A stretch of 44,495 nucleotides of DNA, taken from NCBI GenBank assembly GCA_035634055.1, contig DASQDR010000268.1, positions 1-44,495 of the forward strand, in the 5' to 3' direction. Source of the DNA: JAICTV01 sp035634055 (GTDB lineage Bacteria; Planctomycetota; Phycisphaerae; Tepidisphaerales; Tepidisphaeraceae). The notes below the pieces were generated by a model. That model did not search any database. It was not told the DNA's origin and saw only the letters and a list, made by a program, of their open reading frames with translations. How positions within the stretch are numbered: the first letter of the stretch is position 1; every line of letters begins with the position of its first letter. Shown here piece after piece: positions 9,028-17,353 of this stretch. Position numbers and translations under genes: made by a program.

Positions 9028-10131
9028 ATTCTTTCCGTCCACGCGAACGGCCGCCCCTGTGCGGGCCGATTCGTAGCACGCCTCGATGATCTCGACCGCC
9101 TTGAGTGATTCCCGCCCCGTGAGCAGCGGCTGGCGGCGTTCGTCCAGGGCGCTGAGAAAGTCCGCGATGTTGCGCTGGTGTGGGCGGGGGTCGATCGCCA
9201 AGGGGTTGGCGGCGCCGCCGGCGTGCTGGGTCGGGCGGGCGAAGCGTTGCCGCGTCTCTTGATCGTCCGGCCGCTCGTGGCGGAACGCGAACTCCACCAG
9301 TTCGTCCTCCCTCACCGCGATCGTCCCGTCGCGGCCGGCGATCTCGTAGTGCCGGCGGCGGCCCGGGTACATCGACGTCGCCGCCAGCACGCTGCCGATC
9401 GCGCCGTTGCGGAAGCGCAGGCTCACGCCGGCCGTGTCTTCCACCTCGATCAGCCCCGGGTCGTGACCTCGCTTGGCGGCGTAGGCGAAGACCTCCTCGA
9501 CCGCGTTCACGTCCGGCGGCAGCTCCGGCATGGTGGCGGCGGCGAACCATTGCATCAGGTCGAGGGTGTGGATCGCCTGGTTCATCAGCGCCCCGCCGCC
9601 GTCGAGCGCCGCCTTGCCGTGCCAGCGGCCGGGCCCGTAGTAGGCGTCGTCGCGCCACCAGGGCACCGAGGCGGCGACGACCGACAAGCTCCCCAGCCGC
9701 CCCGCCGCCGCCGTCTCGCGCACGAGCTGGTTGATCGGGTTGAACCGCTGCGGAAAGAGCCCCCCGAGCCGCACGCCCGCCGCGTCGCACGCGTCGATCA
9801 TGTCGCGCACGCGCGCGGTGGTGATCTCCAGCGGCTTCTCGCACAGCACGTGGATCTTGCGGGCAGCGCAGGCGATGGCGGCGTCGCGGTGCTGGCCGCT
9901 GGGCGTGCAGATGATCGCCACGTCCGGGCGCGCCTCGTCGAGCAGCCGCTCGTTGTCGGCGTACCACGCGACGCCGAAGCGCTCGGCGAACTTCCGCCCC
10001 TTCGCCTCGGTGCGACACGACCCGCCCACCAACCGGGCGCGCGGCATCTCTGCCAGCACCTGCGCGATCAGCTCGGCGATCGCGCCGATGCCAATGATCA
10101 CGACGCGGTACGGGGCGGGCACGTCAGTCAT
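9025..10131 (-). CDS. Gfo/Idh/MocA-family NAD(P)-dependent oxidoreductase
   Basis: A 368-residue cytoplasmic dehydrogenase probably acting on a sugar or inositol derivative. The start is set at the ATG at 10131 (MTDVPAPYRVV); an in-frame ATG at 10140 is an alternative. The N-terminal Rossmann fold shows VVIIGIGAIAELIAQVLAEM. The family signature CEKPLEIT lies near residue 95, preceded by IICTPSGQH. The C-terminal domain has GGGALMNQAIHTLDLM, whose His is the usual catalytic residue. Substrate cannot be read from sequence. The stop codon lies in the tip of the palindrome at 8917-9027. Confidence 0.92.
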   Translation of the reverse strand: MTDVPAPYRVVIIGIGAIAELIAQVLAEMPRARLVGGSCRTEAKGRKFAERFGVAWYADNERLLDEARPDVAIICTPSGQHRDAAIACAARKIHVLCEKPLEITTARVRDMIDACDAAGVRLGGLFPQRFNPINQLVRETAAAGRLGSLSVVAASVPWWRDDAYYGPGRWHGKAALDGGGALMNQAIHTLDLMQWFAAATMPELPPDVNAVEEVFAYAAKRGHDPGLIEVEDTAGVSLRFRNGAIGSVLAATSMYPGRRRHYEIAGRDGTIAVREDELVEFAFRHERPDDQETRQRFARPTQHAGGAANPLAIDPRPHQRNIADFLSALDERRQPLLTGRESLKAVEIIEACYESARTGAAVRVDGKN

Positions 10132-10217
10132 GGCCTTCAACGGGAACGGAGGCGGGCGCCGAAATCAAGCGCGGCCGGCGCGCCGGTTTTCGCACTTGGC
10201 GGTCGAACGAGGAAGCT

Positions 10218-10299
10218 GTCCACGAATCTCACGAATCTGCACGAATGAAGAGGACCATTCGGCGCATTCCCTTCGTGCAGATTCGCGAGATTCGTGGAC
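10218..10299. repeat. Palindromic repeat element upstream of the Gfo/Idh gene
   Basis: Arms 10218-10244 and 10272-10298 are inverted copies of 27 nt with one mismatch, and each is built from degenerate repeats of CACGAATCT. It lies in the 187-bp spacer between two minus-strand genes, 20 bp beyond the stop of the hemerythrin-like gene, so it could end that transcript. Design, but not sequence, matches the elements at 8917-9027 and 41205-41321. Confidence 0.8.
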
Positions 10300-10318
10300 C
10301 GGCATATTGGCCGGCGGC

Positions 10319-10879
10319 TCAGTCGGGGATTTGACGGACGAGCGATTCCTCGCGCGCCAGGGCCCAGGCGAACAGCTCGTCCTGTTCCTTGCGCAGGTGC
10401 TCGGTCAGCTCGACCTCGAGCGATTCCAGGTCGGCCACCAGCGCGTGGCAGGTCTCGCACGGGCCGGCGGGCGACAGGTGGCGATGGGCGATCTCCCGCG
10501 CCTCGGCCAGCGACGCGGCCAGCGCGTCCTGCTCGGCCACCATGAACCGCAGCCGCGCCTTGACCATCCCGGCGTGGCACCTCGACACCTGCGTCTGCTC
10601 GCGCAGCCGCGCGAGCGCGGGGAAGACCATCGATTCCTCGCGGGCCACGCAGTCGCGCAAATCGTTGACCAGGAAGGCGACCTTCTGATCCAGCTCCGCC
10701 ATCTCGGCAACGGACGGGTTCACCGCCGCCGCGTTGGCCGCGAGCTCGCGCAGGCGGACCAGGCGGTCCCCGAGCCACTGCTGATGCTCGGTCACACGGC
10801 GCGCAACGAAGCCGTCGACGTCGAAGTCGGCGGTACCCGCCGCGGGGCAGGCGGGGAGGTTATCGGGCGATGCGGCCAT
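10319..10879 (-). CDS. Hemerythrin-like (HHE) domain protein with an altered ligand
   Basis: A 186-residue, all-helical, soluble protein without a signal peptide. The ATG at 10879 follows GGGAG by about 10 nt. It resembles hemerythrin/HHE proteins that bind di-iron for O2, NO or redox sensing, or for Fe-S repair. Candidate ligands are His32 (TEHQQW), Glu81 (AREESMVFP), His102 (CHAGM), His161 and Glu165 (EHLRKEQDELF). The helix-2 position that is normally His in an HxxxE pair appears to be Cys77 (CVARE). A CETCH sequence at 141-145 matches the c-heme motif CxxCH, but the protein has no export signal, so covalent heme is unlikely. Function beyond metal binding is unknown. Confidence 0.7.
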   Translation of the reverse strand: MAASPDNLPACPAAGTADFDVDGFVARRVTEHQQWLGDRLVRLRELAANAAAVNPSVAEMAELDQKVAFLVNDLRDCVAREESMVFPALARLREQTQVSRCHAGMVKARLRFMVAEQDALAASLAEAREIAHRHLSPAGPCETCHALVADLESLEVELTEHLRKEQDELFAWALAREESLVRQIPD

Positions 10880-11417
10880 GACGTCGGAAGTCTCCCAATG
10901 CACCGGCCGAGCCGGACCCAGAAGGGGAAATACGATATGCGCCGCCCGAATCCGATCAAGCCCGCTCCCTCTTCCGGTACGCCGGCAGAGCGGGCCGGAC
11001 GCTCCCCGGAACGCGGGCGTCGGGGGCGGCGACTTTGGTAGCCGGGGGCGGGCAATAAGTGCCCGACCCGCCGATGTGCGTGCCGCAAGGATCCAGCTTC
11101 GCCACAATATCGGACTCCACGTACCGAAGATAGCCCGATAATGTCTGCCTTAATGCGTCGGGATACGCCCCCGCTTCGCCGGGGCGCGGGGGCATTGCTG
11201 CGCGCTCGGCGGGAACTGCCCTATCTGTAGGTGAAACATCATGTTCCGCGCGGCGTCTCTGCGTTAAGCGGCGGCCGGTGGACGCCCGATAGAAGAGCAG
11301 ACGGGCGATGCCGTGCCCGCCGGCTGCCCGCGGCTGAGGGTCTGGCCGTCTACGATTATAATGGACTAGGTAGTCTTCTGTTCCCGCCGTGTCGCCGCCG
11401 GGGACGATTGGTTTCCG
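10880..11417. other. 538-bp spacer between divergent genes, with a TATAAT box
   Basis: No frame here has convincing coding character. The only clear signal is TATAAT at 11357-11362, about 55 nt before the cytochrome start. A good -35 box at the right distance is not visible. Several frames are open, but they look like shadows of GC-rich sequence. Confidence 0.4.
11357..11362 (+). promoter_or_regulatory. Candidate -10 box (TATAAT) for the cytochrome c gene
   Basis: A consensus TATAAT in a very GC-rich context, positioned upstream of and in the same direction as the cytochrome gene at 11418. The matching -35 region (near CTGAGG at 11334-11339) is poor, so this rests on the -10 hexamer alone. 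Confidence 0.35.
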
Positions 11418-12173
11418 ATGGTCGATCGCGATCCCGCTGATCCTCGACAGGCTGCCGAATCCGGCGCAGCCATGGTTTCGACGCGCTCCGGCCCCTACGC
11501 GCCCGAGCCGCCGGAGCGGATGAGCCGCTTCAGCCGGATCGTCGTCGGCGTTGAGTTGAGCGTGGCGGCGGTGCTGGTGATCTCGGTGGCGGCATATCAC
11601 GTGAGCCGCAACCGCGAGGACACCTCGCCGATCAAGATCGCCAGCGTCGCGCTGCCGACGGCCAGCCTCCCTACTGGTGCGGTGCCCGCGGGCGGCGACG
11701 CGTCCGCCGGCGCCGGCGAGGACGGCAGCCCGGACAAGGGGCACGTGCTCTACATGCAGAGTTGCACCTCCTGCCATGGTCAGAAGGCGCAGGGCCTGCC
11801 CCACATGGGCCTGAACTTGCGCGAGAGCAAGTTCGTGGCGCAACTGAATGACCGGCGGCTGGTGGCTTTCCTCAAGCAGGGCCGCAAGCCGACCGACCCG
11901 AAGAACGTAACCGGACTGCTCATGCCCGCGCGCGGCGGAAATTCGTCGCTGGACGACGACGGGCTGGCGGACATCGTCGCGTACTTGCGGCAGGTCCAGA
12001 AGGAAGAGCAGGCCGCCCAGGCCGAGCGCCGCGGACCTGAGCGCGAAGCCTCGACCGACAAGGGGTCGCCGACCGCGTCGCTTTCTCCCGCGCCGGCGAC
12101 CCGCCCGGTGGCGGGGCTCGACCTGTCACCGTTGCCCGGCGGCGACGCCGCCGAGGGCGCGGGCGCGCCGTGA
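11418..12173 (+). CDS. Membrane-anchored c-type cytochrome
   Basis: A 251-residue protein with one membrane helix at residues about 42-60 and a single mono-heme domain facing the periplasm. The heme motif is SCTSCHG (Cys116, Cys119, His120) and the distal ligand is probably Met169 in GLLMPARGG. The domain ends with the typical helix DDDGLADIVAYLRQVQ. A low-complexity Ala/Gly/Glu linker precedes it, and a Pro/Ala-rich tail follows. Alternative starts are ATG at 11472 and ATG at 11520. The next gene, 40 bp downstream, is a sorbosone-dehydrogenase-like propeller, so this cytochrome is a likely electron acceptor for it. Confidence 0.85.
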   Translation: MVDRDPADPRQAAESGAAMVSTRSGPYAPEPPERMSRFSRIVVGVELSVAAVLVISVAAYHVSRNREDTSPIKIASVALPTASLPTGAVPAGGDASAGAGEDGSPDKGHVLYMQSCTSCHGQKAQGLPHMGLNLRESKFVAQLNDRRLVAFLKQGRKPTDPKNVTGLLMPARGGNSSLDDDGLADIVAYLRQVQKEEQAAQAERRGPEREASTDKGSPTASLSPAPATRPVAGLDLSPLPGGDAAEGAGAP

Positions 12174-12213
12174 GCGACGGATGCTACGTCGTTCATTTGG
12201 GAAGGTTGTTGTC

Positions 12214-14025
12214 ATGACCGTCATCCCGCACCAGTTCATCGCCCCCGGCGTGCCGCGCCAAGGAAGGCAGCCCGCCGCCGCCGCGCTGGCGCCGCGCCGC
12301 CCGGTCGCCGCGCGCGTCGGGGCGTGGCTCTGGCACAACAACCTCTGGATCGTCGCGCTCCTGCTCATCGCCGCCGCGGGATGGGCCGTCAAAGGGCACG
12401 GCGTCCGTGGCAAGATCACCAAGTGGATGAAGACCGAGGCGCCGGCGGAGGCGTACGTCATCGCCGTCACCGGCAGCCGCCCGAACGAGGGGGCGTTCGA
12501 GGTCCCGCTCGACGGCGTCGTCTCCTGCGACCTGAAGCTGGCCAATGGCGGCATCGATCCGAAGTCGATCAATCCGCGCAGCGTGATGCTGGTCCGCACG
12601 GCCGACCAGAAGCAGGTGGCGGCCGCGGTGAAGTTGACCGGCGACCGGCAGATCACCCTGCGCCCCGACAAGCCGCTGGCGCCGGCGACGAATTACACGT
12701 TCGTCGTCACCGGCGGCGTGCGGCACCGCAGTGGCGCGACCGTCGTGCCCCACGCCTTCTCCTTCACCACGGTGAATGAGCAGGACCCGACGATCCGCTT
12801 CGAGAAGGTCGCGCTCCCCACCGCCACCGGCACCGGGTTCACGTGCGTCACGATGGGCCCCGACGGCAAGCTCTGGGCGGGCACCGATGACGGGCGGTTC
12901 TTCGTCTTCCCGATCGAGCCCGACGGCACGCTGGGCGCGCCGCGCATCATCACGTCGCTGCACAAGCACAACAACGGCCCGCGGCTGATGATCGGCTTCT
13001 GCTTCGACCCGCGCTCGACCCCGATGCACCCGATCGTCTGGGCCAGCAACAGCGCCTTCACGTTCAATAACGCGCCGGACTTTTCAGGCAAGCTGACGCG
13101 CCTGGCGGGGCCGGACCTGGAGGATGTCGGCGATGTCGTGGTCAACCTCCCGCGGTCGATCCGCGACCACATGAACAACCAGCCTGCCGTCGGGCCGGAC
13201 GGCGCGATCTACTTCCCGCAGGGTTCCAGCTCATCGTTCGGCGCGCCCGACGAGATCTGGGGCATGCGCATCGAGCACCTGCTGACCAGTGCGATCCTGC
13301 GGGTGGACCCGCGCCGCGTGACGCCGGGCAAGCCGCTGGACGCGCTCACCCCGGACGTGGGCGGGCACTACGACCCGCGCGCCATCGACGCGCCGCTCAC
13401 GCTCTACGCCACCGGCGTGCGAAACGCTTACGACCTGGTCTGGCACAGCAACGGGCACCTGTACGTGCCGACCAACGGCTCCAGCGCCGGCGGGCACACG
13501 CCCGCGGGCGGCGGCGCCAAGCCGATCCGCAACGTCTCGATCGCCGAGGACGATTGGCTCTTCCGCATCGCGCCCGGAATGTTCCACGGGCACCCCAACC
13601 CCTTCCAGGGCCACCACGTCCTCAACGGCGGCAACCCGACGGCCGGCTACGACTTCGCCGAGGTCCCGCAGTACCCCGTCGGCACGAAGCCCGACCCGAA
13701 GTTCGTGCCGGCCGCGCACGACTTCGGGAAGCACGTCAGCCCCAACGGCATCATCGAGTATCGCGGCGAAGCCTTCGGCGGCCGCCTGCACCGCCGGCTG
13801 ATGGTCTGCCGCTACAACGTCGGCAGCGACATCATCGTCCTCACACTCGACAAGCACGGCAACGTCGTCCGAGAGCAGTTCGGCCTGCCCGGTCTATCTG
13901 AGCTGACCAACCCGCTGGACCTGACCGAGGACCAGCGGACCGGGAACCTCTACGTCAGCGAGTACGGCGCCATGCGCCTCACGCTGCTCCGCCCCGTGAA
14001 CAACCCTTACGCGAACGCGGAGTGA
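12214..14025 (+). CDS. Ig-like domain plus sorbosone-dehydrogenase-like beta-propeller, membrane-anchored
   Basis: The start is the ATG at 12214, preceded at 9 nt by GGGAAGG; the ATG at 12181 is less likely. The 603-residue product has an N-terminal membrane helix at about 42-60, then an Ig-like domain (about 75-170: PNEGAFEVPLDGVVSCDLK to HAFSFTTVNE) of the kind found in cell-surface proteins. A long beta-propeller follows, with MGPDGKLWAGTDDG, AVGPDGAIYFPQGSS, LYATGVRNAYDLVWHSNG and LTEDQRTGNLYVSEYG. This pattern fits the glucose/sorbosone dehydrogenase group, whose members use PQQ. I cannot confirm cofactor residues by eye. The cytochrome c gene just upstream supports a periplasmic oxidation role. 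Its 3' end overlaps nagA on the opposite strand by 19 bp. Confidence 0.8.
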   Translation: MTVIPHQFIAPGVPRQGRQPAAAALAPRRPVAARVGAWLWHNNLWIVALLLIAAAGWAVKGHGVRGKITKWMKTEAPAEAYVIAVTGSRPNEGAFEVPLDGVVSCDLKLANGGIDPKSINPRSVMLVRTADQKQVAAAVKLTGDRQITLRPDKPLAPATNYTFVVTGGVRHRSGATVVPHAFSFTTVNEQDPTIRFEKVALPTATGTGFTCVTMGPDGKLWAGTDDGRFFVFPIEPDGTLGAPRIITSLHKHNNGPRLMIGFCFDPRSTPMHPIVWASNSAFTFNNAPDFSGKLTRLAGPDLEDVGDVVVNLPRSIRDHMNNQPAVGPDGAIYFPQGSSSSFGAPDEIWGMRIEHLLTSAILRVDPRRVTPGKPLDALTPDVGGHYDPRAIDAPLTLYATGVRNAYDLVWHSNGHLYVPTNGSSAGGHTPAGGGAKPIRNVSIAEDDWLFRIAPGMFHGHPNPFQGHHVLNGGNPTAGYDFAEVPQYPVGTKPDPKFVPAAHDFGKHVSPNGIIEYRGEAFGGRLHRRLMVCRYNVGSDIIVLTLDKHGNVVREQFGLPGLSELTNPLDLTEDQRTGNLYVSEYGAMRLTLLRPVNNPYANAE

Positions 14026-14945
14026 GTTAGACCCACCGCCCGGCGCGGGTTTTCCACCAGCAGTTGCCGGCAGCGCGCCTCGCTCAGGCCGAGGTGATCG
14101 CGCAGGTCGGCGTGCGTTTGCCGCATCGTGATGGCCGAGCCGACGAAGTGGGAGCCGTCCGGGGCGCGGGCGACCCTGTCATCGCCGATCAGCAAGTCCC
14201 ACCGCGCCAGGCGGTATCGCCCGGGCCCCAGGCCGGCGGGGGCGATCGCGTCGGTGACCACGATCGCGCGATCGCCGGCCAGCGCCAGGTAGTTCGCCAG
14301 AGCGGGCGGCGGGACGTGAACGCCGTCGGCGATGAAGCAGAGCCACAATCGGTCGCGCAGGTGAAGCGCCCGCTGCACGATATTGTCGTGGCGGTGCAAC
14401 TGCATCGGGCAGCCGTTGCCCACGTGCGTGAACATGCTCAAGCCCGCGTCGGCCGCGGTGGAAAGCTCATCGATCGACGCGTCGGTGTGGCCCGCCGAGA
14501 CGACCACGCCGCGCGCCGCCAGCCATCGCGTCGTCTCCATCCCCGCGTCGCGCTCGGGCGCGAGCGTGAAGAGCTTGAGCAGCCCACCGCAGGCGTCGAA
14601 CAGTCGCTGCGCGTCGTCAACGCTCGCGCGACGAACGGCGTCGAGCGGGTGCGCGCCGCGGTAGCCGGCGGTCTCATTGATGAACGGCCCCTCGACGTGG
14701 AAGCCGGCGATGAGCTTCCGCGCCAGCGGGTCGCGCTCGCGCAGTTGCGCCAGCCGCGCGAGCCGGGCGACCATCCCGTCGAGCCGCTCGGTGATGATCG
14801 TCGCGAGGATTCCGCCGACGCCGTCCTGCTCGAGCTTCTCGCACGCGCGGTGCAGGTCCTCGGCCGACAGGTCGTCCTGGTTGAAATCAACGCCGCCGTA
14901 GCCGTTGACCTGGAGATCGACGTATTCGCCGCCCGGTGACGGCAT
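14007..14945 (-). CDS. nagA: N-acetylglucosamine-6-phosphate deacetylase, lacking the N-terminal domain
   Basis: Removes acetate from GlcNAc-6-P, feeding glucosamine-6-P to NagB. The ATG at 14945 overlaps the nagB stop codon (TGATG), so translation is probably coupled. Metal and substrate motifs are present: VDLQVNGYGG at the start, GFHVEGPFIN (Glu85), SAGHTDAS (His153), FTHVGNG (His174), IADGVH and the catalytic Asp232 in VVTDAIAPAG. At 312 residues it is well short of the roughly 380 usual for the family. It begins directly at the barrel, without the N-terminal part of the small beta domain. The preceding bases code for NagB, so no hidden N-terminus is available in the same transcript. Confidence 0.88.
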   Translation of the reverse strand: MPSPGGEYVDLQVNGYGGVDFNQDDLSAEDLHRACEKLEQDGVGGILATIITERLDGMVARLARLAQLRERDPLARKLIAGFHVEGPFINETAGYRGAHPLDAVRRASVDDAQRLFDACGGLLKLFTLAPERDAGMETTRWLAARGVVVSAGHTDASIDELSTAADAGLSMFTHVGNGCPMQLHRHDNIVQRALHLRDRLWLCFIADGVHVPPPALANYLALAGDRAIVVTDAIAPAGLGPGRYRLARWDLLIGDDRVARAPDGSHFVGSAITMRQTHADLRDHLGLSEARCRQLLVENPRRAVGLTHSAFA

Positions 14946-15691
14946 CAGGTGGCCTCCAGCCTGGAGGCGGACGGGCGGTCGAGGAACAGCGCGACCTGCC
15001 CGTGCCGCTGAAGAATGGATGCGGGCACGCCAGGCGTGATGGGACCCTGGACGGCATGTCGCACCGCCTCTGCCTTGCGCCGGTCCGGCACGGTGCAGAC
15101 GATCGCGCGCGAGTTGATGATCTGCCACGGCGACATGCTGATGGCACGCTTCGGCACCGCGCGCAAGCTTGGGAACCATCCTTCGCCGAGTTGCTGCTTG
15201 CGGCAAGCCGCGTCAAGCTCGACCACCCGGTATGGGCGCGTGGTGCTGAAGTCCGCAGGCGGGTCATTGAAGGCGATGTGGCCGTTCTCGCCGATGCCGA
15301 TGAAGGCGACGTCGATCATATGCCTGGAGATGATCCGGCCAAGGCGGTCACACTCCGCCCGCGGGTCGCCGTCATCGGCGTTCACGTAATGAAACGCCGC
15401 CAGCGGGAGCGGCAGCTTGCTGACGAACCGTTCCCAGAGGTACTTGCGGAACGACGCCGGGTGGTCGATCGGCAGGCCGACGTACTCGTCGAGGTGGAAG
15501 GCGGCCACGCGGTTCCAGGCGATGCCCCGCTCGCGCACGAGGTGGGCGAGCATCTCGAACTGCGAGGCGCCGGTGGCGAGGATAATGTTGGCCCGCCCCC
15601 GCGCGCGGATCGCCTGGCGGATCAACTCCGCCCCGTGCGCCGCCGCCCGCTGGCCAAGCTGATTTTTCGATCTGGAAACCAGAACGTTCAC
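14945..15691 (-). CDS. nagB: Glucosamine-6-phosphate deaminase
   Basis: Converts glucosamine-6-P to fructose-6-P and ammonia. The longest frame starts at 15796, but the GTG at 15691 preceded by GAGG at 5 nt gives a 248-residue product beginning VNVLVSRSKNQLG, close to family length. Diagnostic motifs are ATGASQFEM (sugar-phosphate loop), FHLDEYVGL (Asp69 region) and IGIGENGHIAFNDP. It is first in a two-gene unit with nagA and overlaps it by one base. Together they catabolise or recycle amino sugars, which may come from peptidoglycan turnover or chitin; no transporter or PTS gene is adjacent. Confidence 0.92.
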   Translation of the reverse strand: MNVLVSRSKNQLGQRAAAHGAELIRQAIRARGRANIILATGASQFEMLAHLVRERGIAWNRVAAFHLDEYVGLPIDHPASFRKYLWERFVSKLPLPLAAFHYVNADDGDPRAECDRLGRIISRHMIDVAFIGIGENGHIAFNDPPADFSTTRPYRVVELDAACRKQQLGEGWFPSLRAVPKRAISMSPWQIINSRAIVCTVPDRRKAEAVRHAVQGPITPGVPASILQRHGQVALFLDRPSASRLEAT

Positions 15692-16292
15692 GCGTTCCTC
15701 AAGTAGCCCGGCCGCCGCGCGAGTAAGGCGCCGCGCGGGAGGCGGACGGATCCGTGGAGGCCATCCGCTCAATCCGGGCATCACGTGCACCCGCATCGAG
15801 CCGGCGTGAGCGGGTTCCGTACGGCGCAGGTCCCCTGCGCCGGGTGATCATCATAAAGGAGTAGCACAGACCGCCTCGCACGCCGCCCCACCCTCTCGGC
15901 GAGGCAGACGGCGCCGGCGAAGCGGGAAAACTTGGAAATTGGCCCGGCACCAGTGTCGACTCTACCGGGCCGAGCCGGTGATATTGCACTATAACAGCAT
16001 CTTTACCGGTAAGGCTCCCGGGCAAATACGGGGCTTTCCGGAAGAATGACAGGACAATGCAAGAAATTTTTCGAACATTCCCGAGGGCCGCGCAAAGCAC
16101 GACTTTTCCGTATTTTACGTGGTTTTCAAGGCCGACTTTCCGAGGCGAATTGAGGTGGTCAAACTCACACAGCCTCACTTTTTAACTTGCCGGCTGTTGT
16201 ATACCGGTTATCTTTCCCCCTCCTTTGCCTCGGTGCAGCCGCCGGGGATGGAACTCCGGTCAGACCTAGTGTCAACAGATTGAGGGATCGCG
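15692..16292. other. 601-bp AT-richer divergent promoter region
   Basis: Bases about 15960-16220 are distinctly less GC-rich than the rest of the window, with T-rich runs and a palindromic GTATAC near 16200. The region sits between nagB and the LuxR-type gene, which are divergent, so promoters for both are expected. A minus-strand frame at 15699-16178 exists, but its translation is compositionally unlike the real genes here. I see no tRNA or riboswitch. Confidence 0.45.
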
Positions 16293-17069
16293 ATGGACGC
16301 TTTGATGACTGAGCCCGTGGTGCGGGCAGTGGACGTGCAGGCAATCCTGCGGCTGGTCGGCGGCGCGGCCGAGCTGTGGTACACGCCGGAGCTCCAGCGG
16401 CAGTTCACGCTCGACTCGCTGTGCAACCTGATGCAGGCCAGCGTCGGCGTCTGCTACACGCTCGGCGACGTGCTGACCGGCGGGGACGAGCCCTGCAAGG
16501 ACATCGCCATGGTCGGCCTGGACGGCGACGCACGGGCGAAGTTCGAGGCGTTCCTCCAGACCGGCGGCCCGAAGGACCCGGTGCTGGACGTGCTGGCGGC
16601 GCTGCCGGGCCGCGTGATCACCATGACCCGCCGCGACGCTGTCGCCGACGCCGACTGGTACGTTAGCGAGCATTACAAGCAGCTCCGCGAGCCGCTGGGC
16701 ATGGGGCCGACGCTGTACGTGAAGATCCACGCGTCGCTGATCGAGCGCACGACCATCGTGATGCTCTGCCGCCCCGCCGGCGCCCCCGCGTTCACCGAGC
16801 GCGACGCCTACCTGATCGACCTGTGCCTCAGCGAGATGGCCTGGCCGTTCACGGCCGAGATGAGCTTCTCCGACCCGCGCGTGGACGCGCTTCAGCCGCG
16901 GCTGCGGAAGGTCATGAACCTGCTGCTGGAGGGCGACAGCGAGAAGCAGGTCGCGTTCAAGCTCAAGCTCAGCCCGCACACGGTGCACGAGTACGTGAAG
17001 AACCTCTACGCCGAGCTGGGCGTGAGCAGCCGCGGCGAGCTTCTGGCGCAGTTCGTCGGCAAGGTGTAA
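16293..17069 (+). CDS. LuxR-type DNA-binding regulator
   Basis: A 258-residue transcription factor. GAGGG lies about 6 nt before the ATG at 16293. The N-terminal ~195 residues form an unidentified sensory region that lacks an obvious receiver-Asp pattern. The C-terminal ~55 residues are a LuxR/GerE helix-turn-helix with GDSEKQVAFKLKLSPHTVHE followed by YVKNLYAELGVSSRGELLAQF. A second regulator at 39149-40147 shares the GDSEKQ helix and the VSSRxEL ending, so the two are paralogues. Targets are unknown. The STAS/HATPase partner-switching pair lies just downstream on the opposite strand. Confidence 0.85.
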   Translation: MDALMTEPVVRAVDVQAILRLVGGAAELWYTPELQRQFTLDSLCNLMQASVGVCYTLGDVLTGGDEPCKDIAMVGLDGDARAKFEAFLQTGGPKDPVLDVLAALPGRVITMTRRDAVADADWYVSEHYKQLREPLGMGPTLYVKIHASLIERTTIVMLCRPAGAPAFTERDAYLIDLCLSEMAWPFTAEMSFSDPRVDALQPRLRKVMNLLLEGDSEKQVAFKLKLSPHTVHEYVKNLYAELGVSSRGELLAQFVGKV

Positions 17070-17263
17070 CTCACCCGCGCGAGCGCTGGACGAGAGAGAG
17101 ACACAAGACCCGCGGCAGAGCCGCTGGCGTTTCGTGGACGGTCGAGCGTCGTCAGGACGCGTTCAGACCGCCAACGAGATCCAGCGATTCGGCCGCGGGT
17201 TTTTCCATTTTCATAGCGGTGACGCCCGGGTGTGCGTGGGCAGGAGGGGAGGTGTCATCCTGC

Positions 17264-17284
17264 GGAGCGTGCCTGAGACGCTCC
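17264..17284 (+). terminator. Hairpin downstream of the LuxR-type gene
   Basis: Inverted 7-bp arms GGAGCGT (17264-17270) and ACGCTCC (17278-17284) enclose a 7-nt loop in the spacer between two convergent genes. There is no U-tract, so termination is only a possibility. Confidence 0.35.
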
Positions 17285-17353
17285 CGTGGCACCCATTTTC
17301 AGCCGCGTCTGCGGCGTAAAAGGTCGACGTGCGTGAGGGTGCGCTGCAATCGT

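Noticed and set aside
9178..10248. 356-residue plus-strand frame
   Set aside because: Antisense shadow of the Gfo/Idh/MocA gene, which shows Rossmann and EKP motifs.
10455..10465. Covalent c-heme site (CETCH) in the hemerythrin-like protein
   Set aside because: The protein has no signal peptide or membrane anchor, so it would not meet the periplasmic heme-attachment machinery.
10956..11843. 295-residue minus-strand frame overlapping the cytochrome gene
   Set aside because: No domain, runs antisense through the heme-domain gene and through a spacer with a promoter-like box.
15699..16178. 159-residue minus-strand frame in the AT-richer spacer
   Set aside because: No ribosome-binding site or recognisable motif; composition unlike the genes here, and the region is a divergent promoter zone.
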